A stretch of DNA of 64,000 bases from NCBI GenBank assembly GCA_949316495.1, contig OX439004.1, forward strand, positions 54,778,159 through 54,842,158, given 5' to 3'. The position numbers were made by a program, and so were the translations under genes. Positions 47,596 through 61,300 of this stretch are shown in pieces (the stretch's first letter is position 1; each line of letters opens with the position of its first letter). This DNA comes from Amphiduros pacificus. Its lineage: Eukaryota > Annelida > Polychaeta > Phyllodocida > Hesionidae. The notes under the pieces were generated by a model, which saw only the letters and a list, made by a program, of their open reading frames with translations, was not told the DNA's origin and did no database searches.

Positions 47596-50500
47596 CTAGA
47601 ATGGAGTGGTAGATGGCGCTGGTGTAGGGGCTGGCACCCCCATGAGGGGAGAGTCCAACTTCTCAGGCTCGTGAGCTGGGCTAGGCTGATGTGTTGTCAC
47701 TTTCTCCTTAAGAGACAGATACAGCTCATGAACACCTTTACTGTGCTGAAAACAAAACAAACATAAACGCTGTCACTAAAGATCTTATTTCTGTGATAAA
47801 CATTCAAAGATGTTATAACATGCTATTGATTATTTTATAATGATCAGATGAATGGAGTGACCACCACAATTATTTGACCTTATTGATTTTATTAAGGAAA
47901 GAATATTAGAAACTTGTTTCTGGTTTGATAAAAATTCACTTGCCAGAACAATTTTCAATATTTTGATTTAAAAGTGGTTAGATAAAACCATGTCTGCTCT
48001 AGGACCCAGAGAAATGCTCAGGTGCTGAACATCAATAAGGATCAAACTGGTCAGAACAAAAAAATAATTAAAGCTGTTTTATTCTGGGATGATCCTACCT
48101 GCTGTGTGGGCTGCAGTTCTGTGAGAAGCTTGGAAAGTAGATTGGGCGTGACCTTGCTATGAACCCACCACAGTAATCTCAGCAGATGCCGCAGCACATT
48201 CTCCTGCGATATACTGGGCTGCAACAAATATTATCAGTTCTTTATATATTCAAAGACAAAACAATATTTTAGTTCCAATATCTAAAAGTAGCTGCTTCAA
48301 GAAAGATCTTTGTTATTGAAAATTTCTTAATTTTATTATTCAAGCATGCAAATGTTGGTTAACTCACTAAAAAGAACTGTTCCACGACAGCTGAAGCAAA
48401 CTCGAGGTTGGTGAAGTGGTCTATCATTGCAGCCAGGTGGCACACCAGAACGTGCAGTGAGGTGTCCTGGTAGACTGTGTCGCTGTCACATTGTGCTATG
48501 GCGGGGAGAATGCGGCACAGAGCCATGACGTCACGCTGACGCGCCACCTGGATGCAGTAGTACACCAACACCGTGCAGCCAACAGGATTACTCTGACACA
48601 CCGGGAAGATGAAGTCTGGAATGGGCTCGATCTGCAACAGGGAGATCGTGGCATAACAAATTAAAATAACCCATAAAAAGAGTGATGAAAGTCTTCAGGA
48701 AATAACATGGTTTCAGGTTTTTTTCTTCAAATGTGAAAAACATCCATAAATGACATTTCTGAAAGGGGGTAGGGGCATCTTCAGGTTAATTTTTAAGGGT
48801 TTCAGGTTTTTTTCCTGAAAGCTGACTTTCATCACTGTAAAAAGGTTTTGATATTTACTACTTGTATCCCTGATAACAGATTTTGGCTCGAGGTTCGGGA
48901 GCTGGCAGTTGGACCCTGGAGGTAGTTTGATCCATTAGTAATGTATAAATGTTTAAAAACATCAGAAATGCCAAAACAGTGTCAAAATATAGTTGCATGG
49001 AGTGCCTGGATATGATGCCATAACAATGTCAAACTGTAGCTGCATGGAGTGCCTGGATATGATGCCATAACAATGTCAAAATGTAGCTGCAGGGAGTGCC
49101 TGGATAAGATGCCATAACAATGTCAAAATGTAGCTGCATGGAGTGCCTGGATACGATGCCATAAAAATGTCAAAATGTAGCTGCATGGAGTGCCTAGATA
49201 TGATGCCATAACAATGACAAAATGTAGTTGCATGGAGTGCCTGGATAAGATGACATAACAATGACAAAATGTAGTTGCATGGAGTGCCTGGATAAGATGC
49301 CATAACAATGTCAAAATGTAGTTGCATGGAGTGCCTGGATAAGATGCCATAACAATGTCAAACTGTAGCTGCATGGAATGCCTGGATAAGAGCCATAACA
49401 ATGTTAAAATGTAGCTGCATGGAGTGCCTGGATATAATGCCATAACATTGTCAAAATATAGTTGCATGGAGTGCCTGGATACGATGCCATAACAATGTCA
49501 AAATGTAGCTGCATGGAGTGCCTAGATATGATGCCATAACAATGTCAAAATGTAGCTACAGGGAGTGCCTGGATAAAATGCCATAAAAATGTCAAAATGT
49601 AGCTGCATGGAGTGCCTGGATATGATGCCATAACAATGTCAAACTGTAGCTGCATGGAATGCCTGGATAAGAGCCATAACAATGTTAAAATGTAGCTGCA
49701 TGGAGTACCTGGATATGATGCCATAAAGCAACAAAAGGTAATGAAACTGGGGAAGAAAACCTGGGCAATATCAACAAGCGTTATTGCCTTATTGTATGTG
49801 ATCAATCAAGTTATATAGTCCTGACACAAAGAAATTCATCTTTACCATGGAGGTATAATATACATCCAGTGAAATTGTTTGAAGGCCTCATGTTTGCATG
49901 GATACAACAAAGTTTACATCCTGAACCTGAAATTTAGCCAACTGTAACCAATCTTATTTCATTACTTTGCCTGTACATGGTCAGGTTGTGTTTAGTGTTT
50001 CTTACCTGTGGGGTTTGTTCCTCTGGTAACTTGGCAATAATGGAGTGAATGTTGTCATCCAGCATCATAGACAATACACACGGCAGGAAGCGCGTCACCA
50101 AAGGAGTTTCCTAAAGAGGGAAGATTTTCTCCTTTACTATTTGACATTCAATTTAATATACCGGTAACTTACAGTTTTACTGTTTCATGTTATTGTTTGA
50201 TCTTTGAGTGGCTTCAGTCGCAAGTTTACACTCTGATCTGTACACACGAATGGTAGCTTTGTACATGCACATAACTATCTGCTTCACACTTTGGTTAATT
50301 TGTGTTTTTCAAAACTAAAATAAGATCATCATTAAATCTGATAAAGGCTAATGATATGTTGTTGGGTTACCTGTAAATTACTTGATATCTTTTTCACAAG
50401 GGAAATAAATTATCATCTTTACAAAATCCAAATAAAACATGTTAAAAAGTAAGGGTTGTGAAAAAATTATTTGAGCTACAAGGCTAAGGATGTGGCCTCA

Positions 50501-53201
50501 ATTTGCAGCACTTGCATTAAACACATCAAAAGTGACACATTCACAATATTTTATCTGACAAGTTGTTAAGTCTAGCCAAAAATTACTGTAGATCGTAAAT
50601 AAAAGCTTACAAGTTTTGGTTCCTTGAAGATCTGGCTGTCTATCATCTGCCAGGCTCCAAGCCCCAGAGCCAACATTCTCAGAAGCAATACTAACTCTTC
50701 ATTGTTCTGAAAATATCCAAATATACCAAATTCTTTTCAAACAAAATGGCAATCACTATACATTTAATTGGTATCTGTATACAAATGAATATGAATCTTA
50801 AAATTGTCCTGGAGAGTAGTTCCTTATTTTCTTCTGCATATTCATCAGGTTGCATACATATACATTGCAGTCTGTGAATGTTCCACAGCGAAGAATTCTC
50901 TACCCCCCACTACCCTACTTAGCAGATCCTGGGTTTATACTAGGCTCTGCAAATATCGACCAGGGTTGACAGATTTCGATACTACACCCAGTAAAAGTTT
51001 ATTTTTAGTGGCCAATAAGCACAGTCAGATATTATTGCACATGTTGTTACATGGCCAATTGGTGGCATGTATACCATAATAGTCAGAAAAAACAATCAGG
51101 AACTAAAGTATTGATTTTCAAGAGGGCAAAAAGAAAAATTATGATTTTTTCTTATGGTGAAAGCTGATAAATCATGTCCGCAAAAACTGAAGCACAATAC
51201 CCCAATGATACATTGGTCTGTTTCCATTGTCAACCCTACACAACAGGCTTATTATTTGTTTATTTGTCTACAAGGTGTAGCTTAACATCAAACATTGTTT
51301 GGGGGAATCTCACATAAGCCTCCTGGGAGAATAACCACATAGGAGCATAGCTTCTGGGGAGCAGTCTGAAGTATGCAACTTACCCTGGGGATGGTCTCAG
51401 TGGTGCCAGCGTGTTAAGAATAGCCTCCTGGGAGAATAACCACGTAGGAGCATAGCTTCTGGGGAGCAGTCTGAAGTATGCAACTTACCCTGGGGATGGT
51501 CTCAGTGGTGCCAGCGTGTTAAGAATAGCCTCCTGGGAGTACAACCACGTAGGAGCATAGCTTCTGGGGAGCAGTCTGAAGTATGCAACTTACCCTGGGG
51601 ATGGTCTCAGTGGTGCCAGCGTGTTAAGAATAGCCTCCTGGGAGAATAACCACGTAGGAGCATAGCTTCTGGGGAGCAGTCTGAAGTATGCAACTTACCC
51701 TGGGGATGGTCTCAGTGGTGCCAGCGTGTTGCAACATTTTCATTGTGGACATTGCTACTGTGTTGATAGCATAGGGATCACAAAGTATCATGGACAAATC
51801 TCTGAAATACAAACGTTTCTTTAATTTTTTTTGTGCAAAAAAAAGAATTACCGGTCCAAAAAGATTAAAATATTTTTAGTTTTGTAGAATAAGTTTATAG
51901 AATTATATTAAAGAATATTTTTATAATTACATATAATTAAGAATCATGTCTATCAACAATATGGATATTTAGGTTCAACGACTCACCCTAGTACTTGTTC
52001 TTGCCCTCTTCTCACCCCATCCAGGAAGCCCTGTAGTTCCCGTGCCCTCTTAGAGTCAACAAAGCGTTCCCGTATACAGGCATCGAGACACCACGTAAAC
52101 TTATGGCAGGGATCCACAGAGCAGATGTCATGTACCTCATTGTCATGCAGAGCCATCAACAACTCTGCTCTCAGTGTACAGTAGTGAACATTCCTACTTC
52201 TCAAAAACAATGTCCGCAAAAACTGAAGCACCATATCATATAGTTTGATATTTTTCCCAACCATTTGGACGAGCTTCTGTATGACCTCTGCCTGCCGTCT
52301 TGTTTTAGGCGAAGGTGCAAAAAAGTTCTGAAGCATGTTCTCATGATTAAATAGCATGTCTTCTTTGTCCTGAATATACTTCATGAGCAGTGGCGAGACT
52401 TCGTCCCCAAACAAGGCTTGGTTATCCTGCCAGATTTGTTGTTTGACTTCCACTGCAGCTTCTTTGTAGAGCTGGGGATCCTCGACTATCTGAGTGAGAT
52501 AATCCAGCCGGATCTTGGGAATGTGCTTGAGAATGCACATCACCACCGGCCTCATCGCTGTCACTTTAATTACTGGAAAACTCTTCACTAACAAGTCATT
52601 CAGGGTTTTGTTTTTATTTTTGTCATTACTCTCAGCAATTTCGTGAATTCTTGAGACCATCCTGTCTCTGAGTTCCTCCACAACAGATTGGTGAAATTCA
52701 TAACGATTGACATCATGGAGATCGAGAAATGGCAGAGCTGGACCGAGGGAGGGCAGGAGAATACCGTTCTGATGCTAAAATTATACAAAATGACATTGAG
52801 CACAGTTACAAACATTTTCCCATATAATCATTTTCAATTTATTAAAGAGGACTCTCTCTGTCCAAGTAAATTTCAAGTAGAGGGATCTTACATCTACATC
52901 TACATCTATAAGTTTACTCAGCAAAACCAAATGGCATCCCGCCTTACAGTCAGCTTCTCATCTATTTAAATTACTGAGATACTGTCAAACCTCATTCACA
53001 ACTCAATTCACTTACACAGACATTGCCTACAAAAACAGCAGAGACTTAGAAGTCAAGAAAGAAAGTTGACATAAATAATGGTACCTGGAACTCTTCAATG
53101 GCAGCCAATGGGTCAGAGCAAGTGGTCAGTGCATCCCTCAGATGTTCCCTCCCAGGAACTCCTATTTCCTCCAGCCCTACTTTCGATATTTTTCTAGACA
53201 T
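47596..53201 (-). CDS. NELFB: NELFB (COBRA1), negative elongation factor subunit B
   Basis: NELF-B is the central HEAT-like scaffold of the NELF complex, which holds RNA polymerase II at promoter-proximal pauses. Exons (high to low): 53201-53085, 52774-51987, 51801-51699, 50706-50611, 50110-50006, 48631-48368, 48218-48099, 47745-47596. Sum 1743 nt, 580 aa plus stop, the same length as human NELFB. Very strong matches recalled from human: QIWQDNQALFGDEVSPLL, VGKNIKLYDMVLQFLRTLFL, DPCHKFTWCLDACIRERF, GDLSMILCDPYAINT. The second exon is unusually large (788 nt). The C-terminal tail is Pro/Thr/Ala-rich as in the family. A repeat array carries copies of the exon 3 donor (51313-51731), and a 47-bp array lies in intron 5. 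Confidence 0.97.
48976..49726. repeat. 47-bp minisatellite, about 16 copies, in NELFB intron 5
   Basis: Units of gtcaaaatgtagctgcatgg followed by agtgcctggatatgatgccataacaat. Blocks of several units recur with the same variants (for example the 46-bp gagccataacaatgtta variant at 49,380 and 49,670), indicating higher-order duplication. Not at a splice site. Confidence 0.93.
51313..51731 (-). repeat. 105-bp array, 4 copies, carrying the NELFB exon 3 donor
   Basis: Each unit contains, on the minus strand, the last 32 or so bases of exon 3 (ending ACCATCCCCAGG) followed by GTAAGTTGCATACTTCAG. Copies start near 51313, 51418, 51523 and 51628; the last (51628-51731) is the one continuous with the exon. 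Copies are nearly identical, so the expansion is recent. Confidence 0.92.
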
Positions 53202-54740
53202 GCTCAATAAATGTAGTCCAAATGATCCCGAATGTTTGCAACTAACAATTCATCATCGTTAGCTGATGTTTGAAAGCACATACACATGAAGAAAAAGCAA
53301 TTTTATGTGAAATTTTAAGCGACAAGCATTTTGTCTTCATTGGCCGGATGTGAATAAAAGGTGTCGAAAATATTATGACCCCATAATATTTTGTTCAATA
53401 TAAGATGTAAGAATAAAAATATTACTCTTTAGGTGGAATTTACTCATTACACCCCTCTGATAATTTTAGTAATTCACTTTTAGCCGGAAGATTTTTTAAA
53501 AGATATTTTTACTTTATTTACTAAACAAAACATTCTACCCATAAACATTTCGCAAGAATGCAGCTTACATAATCCAAACAAAAACACGCGCACACGTGCA
53601 CTTGTTAGTGCTTTTAGGCGGGACTCCAGAGAGAAGCGCTGTACAACCAGTGAAAGTGTAATTAGTAACCACGTCCATTACATGCAGATGAGAACTTTTA
53701 TGTGAGTATCATTTCGTGAGATTTGTGTGGTGAAAGATTGACCGGGCCGCATTCTACTGGCCAAACAGTAGCTGCTCTCCCCAGGCTGCAGGCTGCTCCC
53801 CTCCGGCTCCGCACACTGCACTGGGCCCTGGGTGGACACTCAAAATTTTAAAATTTCCGTATTTCATATTTTATGAGTGAGCCAATTGGATAGAGCTCAT
53901 TGATAAAAATTAAACAAAAAAGAAATGAAGAAGATCCGTTAAACTAATTGTTGACAACACTACTGAAGTACATGTTAAAAGCATGCTTTAAAGATATCTA
54001 TTAACATGAATCATGATTAATGTTGACAATGCAATGAAGAGATATACAGGACTTGGATACATGTATCTATTATCGTTTCAAATCTATAAATCGTGTCGTT
54101 TTTTCATGCCGGCAGCCAAAAGTTGTATTTTGTTGAAAAAAAAACCCTTCTGGCTCGCCATGACCAGCCTTGCCTAACACTAATAACAGATTGTAGAGTA
54201 GTTTGCAACCTAACAGTTGATGCGTTCATTTCTCTAACAGGTTTTTCCCCTAAAACTGTTTATTGAAAAGGATATTAAATGTGTTTGTCCATAAAATTAA
54301 TATTTCTATCTTTTGTGCAAACCACAGACAGGACAAGCTTGAGTGTGTGGCCTCAGTTGCCTTCATAACAATTTATATATTATTATATAATGTATTTGAT
54401 GGTCACCAGAGGGAAACTGAAATTCGCCCCCAGAGACACATCACCCACAAACGCTTGCTTTGTCTGTGGCGCAGTGGGGCAACATTGCATGTGCTTGAAG
54501 ATTTGTTCTATAAATGATTTTAAAAGATGTACAAGAGTAATATCAATTATCCCAATTGAATAAGTATCAGATTTGTTAAGTACATCTGGTAGTATGCAAC
54601 GATTGTTTTAATTTATGTTGCTGTATTAATTTTTGTGTTTGCTTTAATTTTGTGTAGCTGACAACAACAGAGCTGCATACAACAATAAATCTAATCTAGC
54701 ATCAGGCTTAATTTGGAAGTGCAAATCAAGCATTAAATCT

Positions 54741-54794
54741 AAAGGTTTTAAATTGTTGTGATAATGAACAGTGATGAATACTGGTATAACATAT
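54741..54794. repeat. Dispersed duplicate of a photolyase intron 1 segment
   Basis: Block aaaggttttaaattg...aacagtgatgaatac...ggtataacatatt matches 55821-55872 with a 3-bp difference and one substitution. The second copy ends about 24 bp before exon 2. Confidence 0.8.
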
Positions 54795-55070
54795 TTTGGT
54801 GGATCTCCAATCAAGCTCAAGTCAGAGGGGTTGATCTCATATCAAGCTTAAGTCAGAGGGGTGGATCTCATATCAAGTCAGAGGGATGGATCTCATACCA
54901 AGCTAAAGTCAGAGGGGTGGATCTCCAATCAAGCTAAAGTCAGAGGGGTGGATCTCATATCAAGTCAGAGGGATGGATCTCATACCAAGCTTAAGTCTGA
55001 GGGGTGGATCTCCAATCAAGCTAAAGTCAGAGGGGTGGATCTCATATCAAGCTAAAGTCAGAGGGGTGGA
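54793..55070. repeat. 31-bp minisatellite upstream of the photolyase gene
   Basis: About 9 units of gggtggatctcatatcaagc plus taaagtcagag, some shortened by 6 bp, ending about 270 bp before the photolyase ATG. Confidence 0.9.
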
Positions 55071-55341
55071 AATGTAATTTTCAATGTCCTGTAACCAGCT
55101 GGTAGTGGGAAATAGTGCTTTTCCATTGCAATGAACACAAAGCACAGCAACAGAAAATCAAATTTTGCAAAACTGATCAGAAAACTATTCTGCTAAATAG
55201 CTCTAGGTAGTCAATTCTCTATCTAGGTAGAAGATTGACTACCTCTGTTTAGCAGAGTGATGAAGACATGATTAATGATTAAACGCTGTTTATTTTGTCT
55301 AGCACCAGCAGGCCAATTTGAGTTCATCAATATAGTGTGCC

Positions 55342-58300
55342 ATGTCTCCAACCAGGATACACAAGACAATTCATTGGTTCCGCAAGGGTTTACGCCTTCA
55401 TGACAACCCTGCCTTGCTGGCAGCCTGTCAGAGCAGCACCCAGCTCTGGCCTGTGTTTGTATTGGATCCGTGGTTCGTGAAAAATGGCAGAGTTGGCATC
55501 AACAGATGGCGTTTTCTTGTACAAGCACTAGAAGATCTAGATAAAAGTCTACAAAAAGTCAATGCAAGGTACTGCCCTCTTGGTTAAATAAAGTTGCTAT
55601 TATTGTGAATTGTCATTGTGGATGACAAAGGAGTTTTTATATCATCTGAAGTCTTTGATAATCTTATTTTGTGACCAAACGTCAATGAGATATTAGCAAT
55701 TTTTCTTGGGTTTATTTTCTTGTATCAAAATTTGATCAAGAATTTCCTATGAAGTAAATTACAATGAAATAAAATAAGATCATATAAGCCTTTTATCCTA
55801 GGTTTTCTGGCATTGAATCTTAAGGTTTTAAATTGTGATAATGAACAGTGATGAATACAGGTATAACATATTGTTATCATATACAAAATTTGCAGATTAT
55901 ATGTGGTGAAAGGAAAACCAAGTGAAGTATTTCCAAAGTTGTTTGAAGATTGGGGCATAAGCCAGCTGACATACGAGGTGGACACAGAACCCTACGCTAA
56001 GGAAAGAGATGCACAAGTGGAGGCCATTGCTGAGAAGCAAGAGGTCAAGGTCGTCAAACACATCTCTCATACTCTCTATGACACTGACAAGTAAGTCAAA
56101 CACGTCTCACATACTCTATGACGCTGACAAGTAAGTCAAACACATCTCTCATACTCTCTATGACACTGACAAGTAAGTCAAACACATCTCACATACTCTC
56201 TATGACACTGACAAGTAAGTCAAACACATCTCATACTCTCTATGACACTGACAAGTAGGTCAAACACATCTCACATACTCTCTATGACACTGACAAGTAA
56301 GTCAAACACGTCTCACATACTCTCTATGACACTGACAAGTAAGTCAAACACATCTCACATACTCTCTGTGACACTGACAAGTAAGTCAAACACATCTCAC
56401 ATACTCTCTATGACACTGACAAGTAAGTCAAACACATCTCACATACTCTCTATGACACTGACAAGTAGGTCAAACACATCTCACATACTCTCTATGACAC
56501 TGACAAGTAGGTCAAACACATCTCACATACTCTCTATGACACTGACAAGTAAGTCAAACACATCTCATACTCTATGACACTGACAAGTAGGTCAAACACG
56601 TCTCACATACTCTATGAAGCTGACAAGTAAGTCAAACACATCTCTCATACTCTCTATGACACTGACAAGTAAGTCAAACACATCTCACATCTTCTCTATG
56701 ACACTGACAAGTAAGTCAAACACATCTCACATCCTCTCTATGATACTGACAAGTAAGTCAAACACATCTCACATACTCTCTATGACACTGACAAGTAAGT
56801 CAAACACATCTCACATACTCTCTATGACACTGACAAGTAAGACAAACATGTCTCGCATACTCTCTATGACACTGACAAGTAAGTCAAACACGTCTCACAT
56901 ACTCTATGACACTGACAAGTAAGTGATCTCTTCACATAGCCACATTCAGATGTATACATGTGTTGATCCATTCCATATGAACACAGTGATACAAATATAT
57001 ACTTTTACATCAGACCAACATTATGAAACATTATTATTGGCAAGAAATCCCTTACATCTGTGTAAAAAGTTAAACAAAAAAGCAAACAAAATATTGTTTG
57101 ACTGACAAGAACAAAGCAATATGGACAAGTAAAACTAGTTTAGAAAGTGCAACAATTAAATATGCAGTGGATTAAACCACTGAATAGACTATTTAAATCA
57201 ATCTAAACTAGACAATTGATGTGGTGTTTTGGTAGAGAAGTATGATATTTATTTCAGGGTGCTGTCTAAGAATGGTGGGTCTCCCCCTTTAACGTATCAG
57301 AGATGTCAGACAGTTTTATCTCAGCTTGGAACTCCTCCTAAGCCAATGCCAACAGTCACTTCACAACACTTTTCTGGTTAGTGGTCCTTGACAAATATAA
57401 ATATTTATTCAATATTTATTTATTCAATATTTAAGTATTAACAACTAAAAAATTAAAATTCTTTTTTTGTTTTCTATTCTTTTCCAACATTTAGTTATTT
57501 CTTCATATTTTCTAGAATGTAGCTGTCCGACAGATAAAGACTATGAGGCAAAGTATGGTGTTCCCAGTCTGGAGGACATGGGTTTGAATCCAGAGAATGC
57601 GGGGCCAGTGTTCTACCCAGGAGGTGAGACTGAGGCACTCCACAGACTGGACAAGCACATCAAGAGAACTGTAAATATGATCAGATAACGAGTGAATATA
57701 TGTAAATTCACTTCTCAATGCCAAGATAATTGCAGGAGTGTTGATGCTTGTGTTTAATTAGTTTGTTTTATTGACTTGGTATTGTAGAAATCTGTCACTA
57801 TCGTTACTTAATTGTGGAAATATTTCACTATCACAATATTTCATTTTTTTTCAGAATTGGATATGTGGTTTTGAGAAACCAAAAACTGAGCCAAACACCT
57901 TAGAGCCTAGTACGACAGTGCTGAGTCCCTACCTCAAGTTTGGATGTCTGTCAGCCAGAACCTTCTATCACAAACTACAAGACGTCTTCTCATCATCAAA
58001 AGTAATTTGGCATGTTATGCATTTCTAGATTTGATTAAAACAATTATAATTGATTTCCATAGAATTAATCTATTATAAAATTTTTAAAAAATTGTATTAT
58101 TGTTTTTAATCTTGATTAATCTTGTATTATTGTTTTTAATCTTGATTAATCTTGTATTGTTGTTTTTGATCTTGAAAAGAATTGATGTGAATAATGCTTG
58201 TCCTTTCAGAAGCGTTCCCAGCCCCCCGTGTCCTTAGATGGGCAGCTTCTATGGAGAGAATTCTTTTATCACATCGGTGCCAGCACTCCAAATTTTGATA

Positions 58301-61300
58301 AAATGGAAGGAAACTCGGTGTGCAGACAGATACCCTGGGATGACAATAAAGAATATCTCGAGGCATGGACACATGTAAGATATTTGTAATAAACATGGAA
58401 TGTATATATGACTGACATGCAATGCAATGGGAGTCTATGGAATGGGGATTATGTCTGGCTGTTGGTACAGCCATTAGGGTAAAATCGTGTCTTAACTTAC
58501 CATAAGTGTTAGGCTCAACATATTTGGTATGGATGGATGTGCACGTCATGCATGAATGAGCAAAACTTAATTATCATTTAATATGTAATGTAGAAAATCT
58601 TTTGTTGTAAATGCCAGGTCTTCAACAAGTGCAGTAGAAAAAAATTGACGATTCACCTATCTGACTACAGATAAATGTTTGTTTATTTCAGGGTCGGACG
58701 GGCTACCCCTTTATTGATGCCATAGTGATATGTTTGTTTATTTCAGGGTCGGACGGGCTACCCCTTTATTGATGCCATAATGATATGTGTTTGTTTATTT
58801 CAGGGTCGTACGGGCTACCCCTTTATTGATGCCATAGTGATATGTTTGTTTATTTCAGGGTCGGACGGGCTACCCCTTTATTGATGCCATAATGATATAT
58901 GTTTGTTTATTTCAGGGTCGTACGGGCTACCCCTTTATTGATGCCATAATGATATATGTTTGTTTATTTCAGGGTCGGACGGGCTACCCCTTTATTGATG
59001 CCATAGTGATATATGTTTGTTTATTTCAGGGTCGTACGGGCTACCCCTTTATTGATGCCATAGTGATATGTTTGTTTATTTCAGGGTCGTACGGGCTACC
59101 CCTTTATTGATGCCATAATGATATGTTTGTTTATTTCAGGGTCGGACGGGCTACCCCTTTATTGATGCCATAATGATATATGTTTGTTTATTTCAGGGTC
59201 GGACGGGCTACCCCTTTATTGATGCCATAATGATATATGTTTGTTTATTTCAGGGTCGTACGGGCTACCCCTTTATTGATGCCATAGTGATATGTTTGTT
59301 TATTTCAGGGTCGGACGGGCTACCCCTTTATTGATGCCATAGTGATATGTTTGTTTATTTCAGGGTCGGACGGGCTACCCCTTTATTGATGCCATAGTGA
59401 TATGTTTGTTTATTTCAGGGTCGGACGGGCTACCCCTTTATTGATGCCATAATGATATATGTTTGTTTATTTCAGGGTCAGACGGGCTACCCCTTTATTG
59501 ATGCCATAATGATATATGTTTGTTTATTTCAGGGTCGGACGGGCTACCCCTTTATTGATGCCATAGTGATATGTTTGTTTATTTCAGGGTCGGACGGGCT
59601 ACCCCTTTATTGATGCCATAATGATATATGTTTGTTTATTTCAGGGTCGGACGGGCTACCCCTTTATTGATGCCATAGTGATATGTTTGTTTATTTCAGG
59701 GTCGGACGGGCTACCCCTTTATTGATGCCATAGTGATATGTTTGTTTATTTCAGGGTCGTACGGGCTACCCCTTTATTGATGCCATAATGAGGCAGCTGC
59801 GAGCGGAGGGCTGGATCCATCACCTGGCTCGGCATGCCGTCGCCTGCTTCCTCACCCGCGGTGACCTCTGGTGTAGCTGGGAGGAGGGACAGAAGGTTAC
59901 AATCTTATAGACTATTCTCAGAATTAGAATATTTCACAGATATTCCACTGATATGAAAAAAAAACAGTTAAATATCATTGAAAATTAAAGGGATTAAGCA
60001 CCAATTCTACAAATCAGTGAAATTGAAAGCTTAGCCACATATGAACATCATGACAAATTAAAATTATAATAGAGTAATAATTTAAGTTACTATAAAACAA
60101 AAGAGTTGCACTCCCAGCACACGTCTGTCTGAGCCATAAGCTGCACGTGACGGGTAAACACGGGAAGCGTGAACTTTGTTTGACCTCAATTGAGGCTCAA
60201 AGCAGGTTAGCACTGTTTGACGTCATTCTGGCACTATTCAAAGGACAATAACTTTGATGACGTCATAAGGATATTGCCATACTCTTATGACGTCATTTTA
60301 CCTTTCAGTGCCTCTATGGTCAAACTCCACATAAAAATGATGCCAAGAAAGAAGTGTGCTTTCATAAAGGGGCAATAGATTAGGGTCTTGATAAAATAGA
60401 ATTAACAGGCAAACACGGGAATGCATCAATAAAATAGAAAATAGACAACAAAATAGACATCATTTATCACCAATATGTGAATTTTAAACGTTTTTTTCAA
60501 AATCGGTGCTTAATCCCTTCAACTTGAAGTTCTTATGTTTAATTCAGTGTATTTAATAGTTTGCATCCCTTTTTTTAAATTTTATTGTATTACTTTGATC
60601 TGTATTAGAATAGTGGGAAAAGATATCAACATCATTAAAAATAAGATTTAAAAAAAAATTGAATTCTGAGAGGCTTTTAAGTTAAAGATGTAGCATTTTA
60701 TAAGAGATGAGATATAGGATAATGAAGTGTTGTTTGTGGCAGGTATTTGAGGAGCTCTTACTGTTGTTTGTGGTGGGTATTTGAGGAGCTCTTACTGTTG
60801 TTTGTGGCAGGTATTTGAGGAGCTCTTACTGGACAATTAAGTGTTGTTTGTGGCAGGTATTTGAGGAGTGTTTGTGGCAGGTATTTGAGGAGCTCTTACT
60901 GGATAATGAAGTGTAGTTTGTGGCAGGTATTTGAGGAGCTCTTACTGTTGTTTGTGGCAGGTATTTGAGGAGCTCTTACTGGACAATTAAGTGTTGTTTG
61001 TGGCAGGTATTTGAGGAGTGTTGTTTGTGGCAGGTATTTGAGGAGCTCTTACTGGACAATTAAGTGTTGTTTGTGGCAGGTATTTGAGGAGTGTTGTTTG
61101 TGGCAGGTATTTGAGGAGCTCTTACTGGACAATGAAGTGTTGTTTGTGGCAGGTATTTGAGGAGTGTTGTTTGTGGCAGGTATTTGAGGAGCTCTTACTG
61201 TTGTTTGTGGCAGGTATTTGAGGAGCTCTTACTGGACAATTAAAGGTATTAAGCACCAATCCTGTTTTCTTGATTTTGCAACAGTATATATACATATGAA

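Larger units (their letters stand above)
53202..55341. promoter_or_regulatory. Head-to-head NELFB / (6-4) photolyase intergenic region
   Basis: Contains a CACGTG E-box (ACACGTGCA near 53594) and GGCGGGACT (near 53618), plausible promoter elements for NELFB. Also the array at 54793-55070, a 54-bp block at 54741-54794 repeated in photolyase intron 1, and a hairpin AGGTAGTCAAT...ATTGACTACCT at about 55206-55245. No other gene seen. Confidence 0.45.

Noticed and set aside
56242-56922. Open frames repeating [14 protein letters not shown]
   Set aside because: Out-of-frame reading of the 42-bp donor array in photolyase intron 2.
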